A program made the position numbers and the translations under genes. Of a DNA stretch of 64,000 bases, positions 11,201 to 23,521 are shown in pieces. How positions within the stretch are numbered: position 1 is the first letter of the stretch; every line of letters begins with the position of its first letter. The notes under the pieces are model-generated. The model had not been told where the DNA came from. It saw only the letters and a list, made by a program, of their open reading frames with translations, and did no database searches. Source of the stretch: Porogramme epimiltina (Eukaryota > Basidiomycota > Agaricomycetes > Polyporales > Polyporaceae); NCBI GenBank assembly GCA_900155495.1, contig FTLJ01000435.1, positions 36,292 through 100,291 on the forward strand, in the 5' to 3' direction.

Positions 11201-12255
11201 GGTCTTCGATAACCTCAAGAAGGTCATCCTATACCTCATGCCGGTATGTCCCTGTGTCAATGTACAATATCCTGGTGCTAATATAGTTGATTAGGCGGGA
11301 ACTTACACGGAATTCATGGCGGTCTTCTGCAACGTCTTCCTCGGCATGCAGCTCTCGCTCAGCTCTTACCTCCAAGTTTGCTTCTCCATCCTCAACGACG
11401 TGATCATGTCTATCTCACTGATGTACGAGAAGCCCGAGTCCGGTAAGCGTTGCCTCCTCTTGCGCTACTACCGAACACTACTGAACCTCTCCCCCTACAG
11501 ACCTGATGCATCGCAAACCCCGGAATGCTCGCACCGACCGCCTGACTGATTGGCGGTTCTTCATCCAGATCTACTTGGTAAGCTTGTAGCCATCACCAAA
11601 TATCGGGCATAAGCACCTGAACTATGGCTTGTAGATCATCGGGCTCATGATGTGGCCTTGCGCCATGGCTATGTGGTTCCTGTTTATGAGCCAGCAGGGC
11701 CTTGGCTTTTACGACGTCCTCCTTGTTTACAACAAGTGGGAAGACGGCTACAAGGGCTTCACCATCGACCAGCTCACACACTTCGTCAGCGTCGGCCAGT
11801 GCATCTAGTCCGTGACTCCTTTCTATCCTCGCTCTGCCCTTAACTTACGACGCTCTATTCCCGATCACTTACTGCAGCTACGTGACGATGGTGTTCATGC
11901 AGTACGGCGGCCTCCTCGCCGTGCGCAACCGGCGCGTGTCGATCCTGCAGTCGAACCCGCTCTGGGGCCCACGCCAGAACCTAGTCGTCCCTGTGGGCAT
12001 GATCGGGACTGCGCTTGTCGCGGTCGTGAATCTCTACGGGCCCGGGTTGCAGCACGTGTTCGGGACGACGCCGATCCCGGGCATGTTCTGGGGCATCCCG
12101 TTCGCGTTCGCTCTCGGCATCCTCGCCGTGGACGAGACGCGGAAGCTTGTAGTGAGAACATACCCCAATGTAAGTTAGCACTTCTTATTGCTCTAGTTTG
12201 GGTTTTCACTCACTGACGTTGTTCGCAGTCTATCGTGGCGAAGATTGCTTGGTAG
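8284..12255 (+). CDS. Type IIC P-type ATPase (fungal Na+/K+-ATPase alpha-like)
   Basis: Exons 8284-8363, 8425-8731, 8797-8862, 8920-9179, 9253-9610, 9674-9829, 9886-10641, 10706-11081, 11137-11243, 11295-11442, 11501-11577, 11635-11807, 11878-12169 and 12229-12255; all junctions keep phase and give 1060 aa, the usual length for the class. The ATG at 8284 is preferred over 8456 because splicing restores the conserved [10 protein letters not shown] leader. Motifs: TGES at 235-238 (actuator), CSDKTGTLT with phosphorylated Asp399, a KGGPD nucleotide-domain motif, MVTGD near 646 and TGDGVND at 757-763. Ten membrane helices are expected. The family exchanges Na+, K+ or H+ across membranes; fungal IIC enzymes are mostly uncharacterised and no beta-subunit gene is nearby. 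The M4 motif reads VPQG (Gln357) instead of VPEG, and in M6 the first of two cation-binding Asp positions is Ser (about 853) while the second is kept (Asp857), so the transported ion is uncertain. Confidence 0.93.
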
Positions 12256-12456
12256 CAAGCGTGGATTCAATGACTACGAGTCTATGGTGTCTTGGTACAT
12301 TCTGAGTTCGGGTTAGATATCTAGAACAACGCGTCTGCTGTAGTATTCTAGCATGCATAGCTATCAATATTCACCAGTATTGAGAATAGTCAGAGACGAT
12401 GTGGTTGTAGATAGGGGAATCAGCAGGCTTGAAACCGTGTTGGTTCTAGCCTCAAG

Positions 12457-12512
12457 CTTCAAAGCTTCAAAGCTTCAAAGCTTCAAAGCTTCAAAGCTTC
12501 AAAGCTTCAAAG
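12457..12512 (+). repeat. Perfect 8-bp tandem repeat, seven units
   Basis: The unit CTTCAAAG is repeated seven times without change (56 bp), about 200 bases after the ATPase stop codon and 220 before the end of BRR2, so between two convergent genes. Each unit boundary makes an AAGCTT site. Copy number may vary between strains. Probably a minisatellite in 3' untranslated or terminator DNA. Confidence 0.9.
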
Positions 12513-12734
12513 CCTCAACATTCAACCCTTGCTTTACGGCTCTAACTCGCACTCATGATCCTAAGGCTAGAAAAAGAAAGTAGAAGGAGGCAACACAGGT
12601 CCATTACACTGGCTCTACTGGTACATTTTCACTCAGCACAGAGACGCTGACACTATGATACAACGGTCTATAGCAAGGGCAGCATCAAAAAAGCATATAT
12701 GTAGGGTAGCTCTGGGCGGACGGTCACTATCACT

Positions 12735-15700
12735 CTACTCTTCCATCTCCTCGTCGCTGTCCTCTTCGCTATCGCTGTCTTCACCTTCCGCGACGTCAAG
12801 GGGGTCGAGGTCGATGTCATGGTCAGCGCCCATGTACGAGTCGCAGATGACGTAGAGCTTGAGCGCATGCTGTCCCTGCGGGAGCGAGAACTCTAGGCGA
12901 ACGGCGAGGCTTCGGTGCACGGTGACCTTCTTGATCGCGAGCAGTTGTCGTGTCTTCGGCTCGCCGATGACGACCCACCAGTTGGCGAGCTTCTTCTTGG
13001 GGTAGAAGGGCGCGACGACGGTCTCGTCATCCTCGCTGGGCTCGTCCATGTCTTCGTCGGTATCCTTCGATAGCGACACTTGGATCGTGATGGGTGCGCC
13101 AGCAGTGTAGTCGCCCTTCGCGAGATCGTAGTTGACGTCGAGGGTGGGGTACGAGTTGACGAAAGTCGCCACATCGCGCCTATAATTTTTATTAGTTCGG
13201 TAGACGTATCAGTCAGGTAGAGGAACGTACATTTGCCTCGCATCCATCTGGAGCAAGTCGTTCCGTTTGTCATCTTCCATCTCCATGACGTCGTAAACGG
13301 TCTCGATGCCAGCATCTTTACAGCGCTTAATCAACTAGAACCAAAAATTAGCGTTCTAGTTTATAACGGCGGCTCGCTGTACAACATACCTCCGGCTCAA
13401 AGTGAGGGATCTGCTTCAACGGCGAATCAGTTTCCCAGGATGCCTGTACACACATCTGGGAAAGATCCATCGCGCCGAGAGCGTTCAACCACGCGTTTGA
13501 GGACATGACGTCCACACATGCGGAGAGTAGGTTGAGAACCTTCTCCAGGACAATGATTTGATCGGCGGCAAGGTCTGGCGGGAGCGTGAGACGCGAGAAA
13601 TGGGCCTGGAGCAGCAAGAATGTCTTGAAGTGCGGTGCTTCGAAGTCGGCTTTCTCGAGTTTGACGGGCACCCGATCGTAGATGCGGCGGAGCAGGACGT
13701 CCTCGTGGCGACGAATAGGGATAGACTCGAACTCCGCGGACGACGCGACGACTTCGAGGAGACCCTTGAGCTTGGTCCGCTCTTTCAGTGAAAGCGTGTA
13801 GACCTCAACCGTCACATCTGTTCAACGTGTTAAATCAGGCTCGCAAGGTGAAATAGTGCCAAATCTTACATGAGATGTTGTAGTAGGCAGCGATCATGCC
13901 CAAGTTCAATGGCGACACATCCATTTCGTCCTCTGTATATCTTGTAAGACACAGCACAGTGAGAAACAATGCGACTACTTACCAATCGAGATACACTTTG
14001 AGTTGACAAGATCGTTGAGTGTATTCTCAACCAATTCCGACAAATGATCAGACAGGTGCTGGTGGCTGACGTTGTGGAGGTTGTAGTAGTTAGGGTTCTG
14101 CGTCATCCTCCGGTAGAAGTATGTCCACGTCAGAATATCCTACACGTATACATGAGCATCAGCAGTAAAGGCGCCACACAACAGGACCTACCATAGCATC
14201 CTGCTTGTTCTCGATCGTCTTGACTGCGATCTCTGCGAGGAAATAGTCGTGCATCATGTGGGTGGGTAGGTGCGACTCGATGGGGAGGCCCTCTGCGAGG
14301 AACTTCTTGTAGAAGTCCTTGCGGGTCTGCTGGCACATAAGCACAGCGCGGCTCTTCTCATCCTCCAACGGGCGACAAGCACGACCCATCATTTGCAAGA
14401 CGTCCATGACCGGGTAGTCGACATATCGATGCTCCTTGCCTTCGTAGGACTGGACGCCCATGATGATCACCATGTAGCTCGATACGGGCAAGGACCACGC
14501 GGTGTCCTAAAGAAAATGAGGATGTGATACACAAATTCACCAGGAGTAGACGTACCTTAGATGCTATAAGGACCTGGATTGCACCGTGCTGGAATAACCT
14601 CTCGACAATCCGCTTGTCTTGCTTACTCAGAGCTTCGTGGTAGTACCCGATGCCATGCTTCAACGTCTCCTTCAGGCCCGCATCGGTCACGTGTTCTAGA
14701 TGGGGCGCGAGGTCCGCCTCCTCGACGTGAAGGAATCGGGAAGTGTCGTCGTCCGCGCTACAGTGCGTGATGATGTCGTCCGCTGTCAAACGACATTGGC
14801 GCCGGGACGGGACGAACACGATGACAGGCTTGTTGGGCGAATACTCAAGGACCGCGAGGTACGCCGGCTTGGACATTGCGATCATGAGCGATGGGAAGTG
14901 GGGGATCTGGAAGCTCTGTATATGAATGTCCATGTCTAGAGGTCGGGCACTATGATCTCGTTAGTATTGGCGTCGCGAAGACGATTGCCGAAGGACTCAC
15001 CTCGGAGGGAAGTTGAAGATAGCATGAGACGGTGCGCCCATCCACTCGCCCAGATCTCTTGCGTTCGCCAACGACACACCGCATGCGACGATACGTGTCT
15101 TAATTTCTGTCTGTGCAGAAACATAGCGCGTGCGCGAGATGACGACTTCGTAGGTCGGTCCGACCTCGCCGCCAACCAGTTGCACTTCGTCCGTGATGAG
15201 AAGCCCTATTGTCTGCACATTCTTGCGTTGGCGCCACCTACGCGAGAGAACATCCCACTATTCAAAGCAATCTCAGAACTGCTCGTATAGGACTGGTCAT
15301 GAGATTCTCGTACCTGGGTAGGCGTGCAAACGATCAAATCACCCTTCTCGAGGAGGCGAAGATCCGCACTTGTTTCGCCCGTCAGGCTGACAATCTCCTT
15401 ACCGCCTTGCAGGTCCCCAAACTTCTTGCGCCATTCCTCGACGCGCTGGTCGACCATCTCCTGATACGGCTCGATGCAAACCGCCCGCTGTTGCTCGCGC
15501 TTGCTCCAGAGCCGCAAGAGCGCGAATTCCGCGCAGATTGTCTTACCGCTTCCCGTCGGCGCTCCGATGAAGACGTTGTCGTCCGTGGTGTAGAGAGCTT
15601 GGAAGACCTGGGTTTGGATCTTGTTGAACGTCTGGATAGTAGACGAGTAGATACCCTCGAACTCTTTGTTGTGCAGCGCGGAGAGAGGAAGAGCCTGAAG

Positions 15701-18700
15701 GTCGAGGAGGGGAGTCGGGGGAGGGAACTTCTCGGGAAGAATGAGGTGCTTGAATGAGATAGGCAAGCGAGTCTCGGCTTGCAACCACCGGTCAGAGACG
15801 ATGGAGATGTAGTAGTTCGGTGGGACGGGCTCGAACATGGGCACCGTTAATGTGACGTAGTGCTCATCCTCGGCATAGCGTTGACGGAGGATAAACTGGT
15901 CATGGAACAAAATGATCTCGCCGTCGACATCTTCAACGAGGATCCAGAAGCTCTCGGAAGTGCCGTGGATCTTCTCATCCCACCGGAAGTCCGGAATGAT
16001 GGTGAGATCAATGCGGAGGAGGGTACGAGTGATTGGCTGCACTTGGGCGGACAGCCTAGCGATCATATGGTCAACCACGTATGGATGTGTAGGAACAAGG
16101 ACACTCACTGGAGCTTCGGGAAATTATGAACAAGTCGGTGGACGAGTCGTCCAGCATTTTGGATGCCAATGAGTTCACCGATTTCGGGAGGGTTCTATCA
16201 TCCACCATGTTAGCAACTATTGTGTCGAGTTTCGAACCACAGCTTACCAGGTCAAAGTACCGGTACCATGGCTGTAAGAGCTTGATTAGTGACTCAACAG
16301 TTTCGAGAAGACCACAGTACTAACGAATTGTTTCCCCTCCGCTTTACGAATAATCTCATTGGGAACGCCCTTGAACTGCCGCAAAGGCGTCATGGATCCC
16401 CACCTACACGACGTCATGTGTTAGTTGTTCCAGGCGCACAACACATGGACATAGAACTTACATTCTCCGCTCAATCATCTTGCACATGTCAAGTGCCGCC
16501 TTCGCCGGGACGGCCCATCCACGCTTCAAACAGATCTCGAAGATCGCACGCATGATACTATGTCAAGAGTCAGCCAACTATGTCTGTACGCACATAGGAT
16601 ACACAAACTCACCGTCCGCCCGATTGCGTCACGTACACCATGTCGGCGACGAGAGCGAATCCCTCCAGCTTCAACTGCGAGATGTACGCCTGGAGGAGCA
16701 CGTTGATCTTGGCTGCCGGCTCCTCGACTGACTCCTTGACTGGAATAGGCACGCGCTCAAGCAGTTTCCCTAGCTCAAGTTTTTCCTGTCCGCTGAAGTG
16801 AGCATCATGTGCATAGTATTATAATCCAAACCACTCACGTCCTGTCGCACGGGGATCAATTTGAACTCGTTTGAAAGTGCAAACACGCGGAAGAGCTCCA
16901 GATGGGCCATCGTCGGGCGGAGGTGCTGGTTGTACGTCGCCATCGAGCTATACGTTACGTAGTAATGCGACGCAATGCGGCCCAATTCCGTGCTCTGGAA
17001 GCGGCCTGACGAACGCTCATACTTGATGAGATGGCACTTCTCGAGCATTGCCGCGGCAGTGTGGACGATATCAGCACGCTTCTGCACGAGCGTTGGGTCG
17101 TCCTCGAGATAATCGATGCCGACACTGTACAGCACGGGGTCTTTGAGCATCCGAACGTACCTGATAAATCAAATGCATTAGCGCGTGGACAAGAAGGATC
17201 TAACGATGACGTACAGGTATGTGTAACCTAGCCATTGTACAGCTTCATCGCGGTTGCGGATGGTTCCAAGGACGATCTCCGCGTTCAAGTTGTCCGTAAG
17301 CTTCGAGACGAACTGCGACTCGATCGGAAGTTGCTGGTTCATCAAGCTCAAGTAGTACTGGAGCTCGGAGTGGTTCGTGATAATGATGCCTTCTCCGTAC
17401 GTGTCGTACTGCGGACGACCAGCACGTCCGAGCATCTGCAGAACGTCTTGAGACGAAAGTTCAACCCAGCGGCCCTTCTCCGGGTTGTAGATCTGCGTGC
17501 CCTTGATGATGACGGTGTGCGCGGGCAAGTTGACACCCCACGCGAGCGTCGCCGTACAGACGAGGACTTGCAAATGACCGTCCGCGAATAGTTCCTCAAC
17601 GAGGCCACGGTCTTCCCTCGACATCCCGGCGTGGTGGATACCGAACCCGAACTGGAGCAGGTCTTTGAGGTTGGGGTCCTTCACGTTGTTCGTTTCCTCC
17701 AACAGGATCTCGCGAGTCGCACCTTCCGGCTTGACGAACTGTGTGATCGTCTCCTTCTCGATCGCCATGTCACGGATGAACGTCGCCGTCTTGGCTGTCT
17801 CCTTCCGAGAGTGCACGAAGACGAGGGTCTGGTTCTTGCCGGCCTGGTCGAGGACCTTCTCGTAGCAAACCTCGTTCATGACTTGATACCGCTTGATCGC
17901 CTTCTTTTCGGTGACACCAATGAACTGTTGCTGGAGTGCGCACGGGCGGTAGGAAGCGTCAAAGTAGAAAAGACCCTTGTTGGTGTCCACACGGAGGAAT
18001 GTCGCCACATCCTGATAGTTGGGGAGGGTAGCCGAGAGACCGACCAGACGAACGTACTCGTTCGTCTGCTCCATCCGCCTAATCGTGCGTGCGATGACCG
18101 ACTCGAGTACTGGACCACGTTCATCATGCAACAAGTGAATCTCGTCGATGATGATGAGACGTACGAGGTTTGTGTAGCTCGTGTCCGTACTCTTGCGCGT
18201 GATCACATCCCACTTCTCCGGCGTCGTCACGATGATCTGGGTCTCCGAGATTTGCTGCTTCGTCATTTGCGAGTCGCCGGTGAGTTCGCCAACCTTGATG
18301 CCGTAAACGCCCAGACGGGAGCTGAAGTTACCGACCATCTCCTGCACGAGAGCCTTCATCGGCGCAATGTAGACAATCTTGAAGGCGTCCAGGTCGAATG
18401 CGCCTGTCTCCTCGTCACGGTACTTCCCAAGCTCGTTCAGAATAGTGAGCATGGCCACATTTGTCTAGCGCTAACGTCAGAATAGGGGGTTTCTTTACAA
18501 TCACGACGAACATACCTTTCCAGCACCCGTAGGAGCACAGAGCAGAAGAGGCTCGTCCGTCCCGAAAGCGATGGGGTACAGCTTGCTCTGGACGCGGTTA
18601 AGGTGCTTGTAGCCCTTGAAGCCCTCGCGAGCCCACTCCGGAATCTTGTCGATGTATACGAGCTCCGAATCGTTTACGGGCCTCGACTTGGGTGCCGGGA

Positions 18701-20081
18701 CGTGAATCTCTTCGTAGCCCTTCTTCGCGCGCTTGAACGAGCCTTCTGGGAGTTTACACTTCTTGTTCGACATAAGGTGCCCGCCCTGGCTAAATGCCAT
18801 GCCCTCAAGGTCGACCGTAGCCTTGGGCTGGACAGTGGATCCGGGAGCGAGTGTAGCTGTCTTCGGAACAGCGTCGACTTTGGGCTTGTCGTCCACGTCC
18901 ATCGCGTCGGACCGCGTCTTCGTCTTCCGGTCGCCGGACAACTCCCGCAGAATCCACCCCACACCTTTCTCCCGCATAGCGACCTCTACGTTGACGCGCT
19001 CGTCCGCATCACTACGCATGAGCTTCGTGCACCAGACCACGACGTCCCGGTTCTTGACGAACTTGCGGATGAGAGGGAAATGCTGGTACTCGAAGAGGTC
19101 CATGAGCTGGTTCTCGCAGTCGCGGACGCTCGACTCAGACCCTAGGATGGAGAGCACCGAGGCAGCCTTGTCGGCAGCGGTGACGGGGTCGGGGTAGACT
19201 TCTGAGACTTGTCGCTGGACCCAGAAACCGTCGATGGAATGAGGAGAGACGATGTCCTTGTCGACCTGCGCCTTGCCTTGTTGCGCTGCGGACGACCCGC
19301 CGATGACCAACTCGTCCTCGCCCTCTAACGACTCCGGCGGAGCTTCCGCGCCTTCTTCCGCCTCTCCCCCTTCGTCGTCCGACTCTTCCCTGACCTCGTA
19401 CCCTTCTTCGTCCTCTTCCTCTTCCTCCTCCTCGTCAAACACCACAGCTACTCCCATCTCGTCGTCGATCTCCGCCTCCTTCCTCTCCATGTCGGGGTCG
19501 ACCATCTGCTCGTCCTCGACGCCGTAGTCGGTGATCTTCTTCGAGAGGTTGATGAGCTGCGCGAAAGACTCGTTCGAGACGGAGCCGAGGATCTCTTCAA
19601 CTTCCTTCTTCTTGTCAAAGTCCTTCATGCCCTCGTTCTTGAGCGTCTCGAGCACCGTGTCGGCCGCGCTCCGCACGACGTCTTGCGCCTGGTCGCCGAG
19701 AGCCTGGTGAACGTTTGCGAGGATGAGCTCGTAAACCTCGCGCGTTTCGGCAGTGCGTGGGCGGTAGGTGAGGCCCTCGACGTCCTCGGTGGCCTCAATG
19801 ATGTCGGTGTAGCCAAAGCCAACGTCTGCTGTCCTGCGCTTGGCTGGCCGCTCCGACGCGTCCTGCTTGTCTGCCGCCTTCTTCTTCTTCTTTTCAAGGT
19901 CCTTCGGAGCTTCGCGCTGTACGCGCGAGCCCATTTCCCGCGGGTCTATACGACCGACGAGGGAAGTAGGCGCGCCGTCCGGCTCCTTGTCGCGTCGTGG
20001 CAGAGCAGACCGGTCGGCAGTGAGAACGAGCGAGGAGATGGCGGCATAGTTGTAGCCAGAGAGATCCCTTTTGGCCGACAT
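12735..20081 (-). CDS. BRR2: Brr2, U5 snRNP Ski2-like RNA helicase of the spliceosome
   Basis: Seventeen exons, minus strand: 20081-18516, 18464-17215, 17160-16839, 16785-16613, 16557-16462, 16403-16325, 16271-16248, 16194-16109, 16055-15314, 15257-15001, 14949-14556, 14506-14192, 14139-13983, 13932-13870, 13817-13390, 13334-13231, 13179-12735. Phases agree and give 2166 aa, matching yeast and human Brr2. Brr2 unwinds U4/U6 during spliceosome activation. The acidic N-terminal region precedes two helicase cassettes, each followed by winged-helix and Sec63 parts. N-cassette: APTGAGKT with Lys522 and DEIH at 629-632, as in active enzymes. C-cassette: APTGSGKT is kept but motif II reads DEVQ (1469-1472), consistent with the known regulatory, non-unwinding role of this half. 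The protein ends in an acidic Glu/Asp/Ser tail. Exon 7 is only 24 bp (eight codons). Confidence 0.97.
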
Positions 20082-21523
20082 GATGAAGAGTGGGGGTCGT
20101 GAATGACGTCCTCGGCGCCGTCGAAAGCGTCGAGGGGGATGAGGGGGGCGGTGAGCAAGGTAGAAGGCGCAGGTATGCGACGCGCCACCTGAACTTTCTT
20201 CGGAATTTGCCGTTTGCTAATCAGCGCTTATGTTGGTATACGCAAGTAACAACAATATATTGAGAGACTTACAACTCACAACTCCGTCTTCTTCCCTCCT
20301 GAATTCATCGGCTCGTAAACAAGATTCCGGAAGCAGGGATCGGCATTTACTTCCAGAGGATAGTATGCCCCGAACCTTCCGCCACCTGTGGAAGGTTCGC
20401 CCCGAGAGTCGATAGCAATGTTCCGGGGACCACCAGCTCTAGCCTGAGCTGGGCGTCCTCAGATAAGTAACAAGATGGGGCAAGCGACTGCGTGGCCACG
20501 GCTGGGTCGAGAACATGCGTGTATCTCATACCTCATTCCGACGGCCTCAGAAGAGCCATGCCAGCATCACGGCCTAGACGGCAACTCGTGTGTGCAACAG
20601 AGGGCATGGGCACTCACATTCCTTCAAAATCGTCACAATAGAATGCTGGCGGCGGAGAATCAAGCGAACGGGATAACGAATGTTGGGACTTGGAGGACGA
20701 GAACATAATCTCTAATACACCCTCTTTCAAAAAGAGCGATACAGTAAGTGGCATGCTATATTATGTCCCTTGAATGCGGTCGTTCATACAAGGCTTCTAT
20801 GAATCGTCATACTCCAATCTGACCGCAGATGCCTAGGCCTCATATACAAGCCGCGCCATCGAGACACCGTGTACCCGCAACGCCATGACTGATGCGGCCA
20901 TAGAATGCGCATCCAGCGGTGGACTGAGCAAGGCACAAGATAACAATGTCACGATGCTGGTGGGCAACTTATTACTTCACCATCACACTCTTAGTCGGCA
21001 GTAATAGTCACCAGATGGTCCGTTTATACCTTTCAGTGTTTTCTCTACCCAAAGAAGACCAAGGGCTCCCACTCGGCCCTCTTCAACGCCTATACAATCA
21101 GAATCAACATCCACTACGCACCTGCGGCGCAGTTGCATCTGGTATGAGTCAACACCTCGACTGCGCTTCAAGCCTCAAGCGGCATCTGTCCGCTTCCATC
21201 TCACCGCGCCGGGGGACACGTCTCTCTGCGGCACGCTTCGCTCAAGGCCCAGATGATGTAGGCTCTTCGAAGGGCCGGAGCGCCATGTTCCAGACACGCG
21301 CCGATGCTCAAGGCCGTCTGCCGACAGGGAGACGCAGCCTTCCGGCAGCGTTGGCTTTGCCCAGGTGGTTTACGTTGCCAGTTGTCACCGAGTCGTGGCA
21401 GTGTGCCAAACAAAATCATCGGCTACGTCTTGCATTCGTATATAATGCTCGTCACGTATCCCGGCTTCCGTATCCGCAAACGGAGGCCTCTCAATCTTCT
21501 TTCTACCCGACAGGAGCACCAAA
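20082..21523. other. Intergenic region between BRR2 and the enzyme cluster
   Basis: About 1.4 kb between divergent genes. It contains the BRR2 promoter at one end and the first glutathione transferase promoter at the other. Scattered frames of 60-210 codons show no domain. No tRNA or repeat was recognised. Confidence 0.4.
21439..21446 (+). promoter_or_regulatory. TATA box of the first glutathione transferase gene
   Basis: TATATAAT lies 78-85 bases before the ATG at 21524. Confidence 0.55.
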
Positions 21524-22480
21524 ATGTCCGAGATCAAGAGGATCACACTCTATGCTGCGGTCGTACGTTCGCTCAGGCTAAGTTGATCTAGTTGACCCAT
21601 TGACACGGATCTGCTCCCCTCTAGGACTCGCCATTCCCCCACCGGGTTTTGCTTGCTCTCGAAGAAGCGAAAGCCAAGTATGATGTCGTTTGGATCAACC
21701 TCATCAATAAGGAAGAATGGTACGAAGAGAAAGTGAATACCAACGGTGGAAGGGTATGCAGACACTTCAACACGATCTGCTATTGCTCTAGGCTTACTAT
21801 CTTGTTCGTCTCTAGGTCCCTTTTCTCGTCTACGGCGGGCCGGAGCTACGTCCCGGCGATGCACTCTCGCCCGATTCCTTCCTGCTCTCCGAGTCCCTCA
21901 TCATCATGGAGTTCCTCGCCGACCTCTTCCCTGACGCGAAACTCCTCCCCGCCGACCCCATCGCCCGCGCGAAAGCTCGCCTGTTCGCGCACCTCGTTGA
22001 CACCAAGTTCATCCCCGCCTTCGCTGGCTGCGTCTTCCTCGGCGGGCCTCCGGAACCGCTATACGCCATGCTTGACACGCTCCAGGCGTTCCTCCCGCCG
22101 GACGGCGGTTACGTTGCGGGCGACTGGAGCATCGCCGACGCAGCCTTCATTCCATGGTTCCTGCGTCTCGAGGCCATCCTTGCCTTGAACCCCGTGACGA
22201 TGTCCCCCGAAGTAGCAGAGGCGGCGTCGGGCATGGTCCGCTCGGAGCGCTTCGCGCGCCTACAACAGTGGAAGAGGGACAACGTCGCGCGCCCGACCAT
22301 GGCGAAAACGTATGACGAGGTATGGTTTTATGCTTTCTGGTATCGCGTTGGATGTTGTGCTAATGCGCGTGGTGGTTTCCATAGCCAGCGGTGGTTCAGA
22401 AATGGCATGAGCGCATGGAGAGGTTCCAGAAGACGGGCAAGCTTAACAGCGATATCACCCTCCCAATCCCGCAGAAGTAG
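21524..22480 (+). CDS. Glutathione S-transferase, cluster copy 1
   Basis: Exons 21524-21562, 21625-21753, 21816-22319, 22385-22480 (255 aa). The N-terminal thioredoxin-like domain opens ITLYAAV then DSPFPHRVLLALEEA, the place where the catalytic Ser/Cys/Tyr sits in the family, and continues to VPFLVYGGPE and SLIIMEFLADLFPDA, the glutathione gamma-glutamyl site region. The all-helical C-terminal domain contains DWSIADAAFIPWFLRL, the usual N-capping box with its Asp. A short tail exon follows TYDE. The usual NPxGKVP is altered to NTNGGRVP. The family conjugates glutathione to electrophiles or removes it from conjugates. It is the left boundary of the 21.5-39.4 kb enzyme cluster and converges with copy 2 only 230 bases downstream. 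Confidence 0.9.
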
Positions 22481-22713
22481 GGGGCGAAACATAGCCTCTG
22501 CTAGCCATAACATAACTACTCGTGTACAATTACTACTCCGTTCAAGGATGCCGTGGTTGATAACAATTGAGAAGCAATTTGTAGTGATAGGATTTGAGGG
22601 ATCCCCTGGCTTTCTACTACCGCTACCGGCTAAGAACAGTGAAAACCTAGAAAATTCCTGTAATGCTGTACCATCTCTTCCTGTGCTAAAACGTTTAGCA
22701 GCCATCATCAAGA

Positions 22714-23521
22714 TTATACAGCACTACTCACCCCGTCCCAAGTATTCCTTACGCTAGGCCGTGCGCTCGCATCCGCTATGTATTTCATTAAGCGTGCGAG
22801 GCTCGGGCTTTTCAAGCCGTCCAGCATCTTCCTGCCCTCCGCGATCGTGTACTTCCCGAGCCCCCATTCCAGAATGACAGGAAGGCGTACAAGGAAAGGC
22901 GCCACGCCCGCATCCCCTAGTGACCACCGTCCGACCACGAAGGGCCCTCCATGGATTTTCTCCTCTTCTGCGGGAGGGAGGAGTGCTTGTAGTTCTCCCA
23001 GCTTTTCGATGAGTGCCTCCGGAGTTCCAGTACCGAAAAGGAAGGCACGGAATGCGTCGAGGACGTTGTTGTCGAAGAACACCCAAAAGAAACGTGACCG
23101 GGCAAGTTTCACGGGGTGTGAGGGTCGCAGACCAGAGTCAGGAAAGAGGTCGGCTACGAACTCAACGAGTACGAGGGATTCTGAGAGCTTTGCGGACTCG
23201 GGAGAGGGTTTGTCGGGTGAGGTAGGTGGCCCCCCATATGCCATTGAAGGGAACTGTGGTGGTTCAGGGTTGTTGACCAAGTTAGGGAGGGGGAGCGCTG
23301 ACTTTACCGAGGGGGTTGATTTTGAAGTACCACGACGGCTTCTTCTGTGGGTCGATGGTATACAAGGTATATTTCGCCCTAGCTTCTTCGAGAGCAATAC
23401 GAACACATTGGGTATTGATGGCCATCTATAACGGAAATCGGATTAAGCGGTGCAACCTGTGAAGTATGTTAGCGGAATCACGTACCGCGCTGGTGTACAA
23501 ATGAATTTGGTGTGAAGACAT
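22714..23521 (-). CDS. Glutathione S-transferase, cluster copy 2
   Basis: Exons 23521-23486, 23425-23303, 23253-22714 (232 aa). Start MSSHQIHLYTSA; the second exon gives the family helix VRIALEEARAKY and INPLGK, joined across a 49-nt intron with a GTCAGC donor to FPSMAYGGPP. ESLVLVEFVADLFPDS marks the glutathione site and GRWSLGDAGVAPFLVRL the C-terminal capping box. The first exon lacks the SPF(x)HRV stretch of the other two copies: after the intron the text reads MAINTQCVRIALEE, so the usual catalytic position is changed, and activity may differ. The C-terminus is uncertain: the frame reads through to 22714, but a 46-nt intron from a GTGAGT donor at 22731 to an AG at 22686 would instead add a 12-residue tail ending at 22647. 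Confidence 0.85.
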
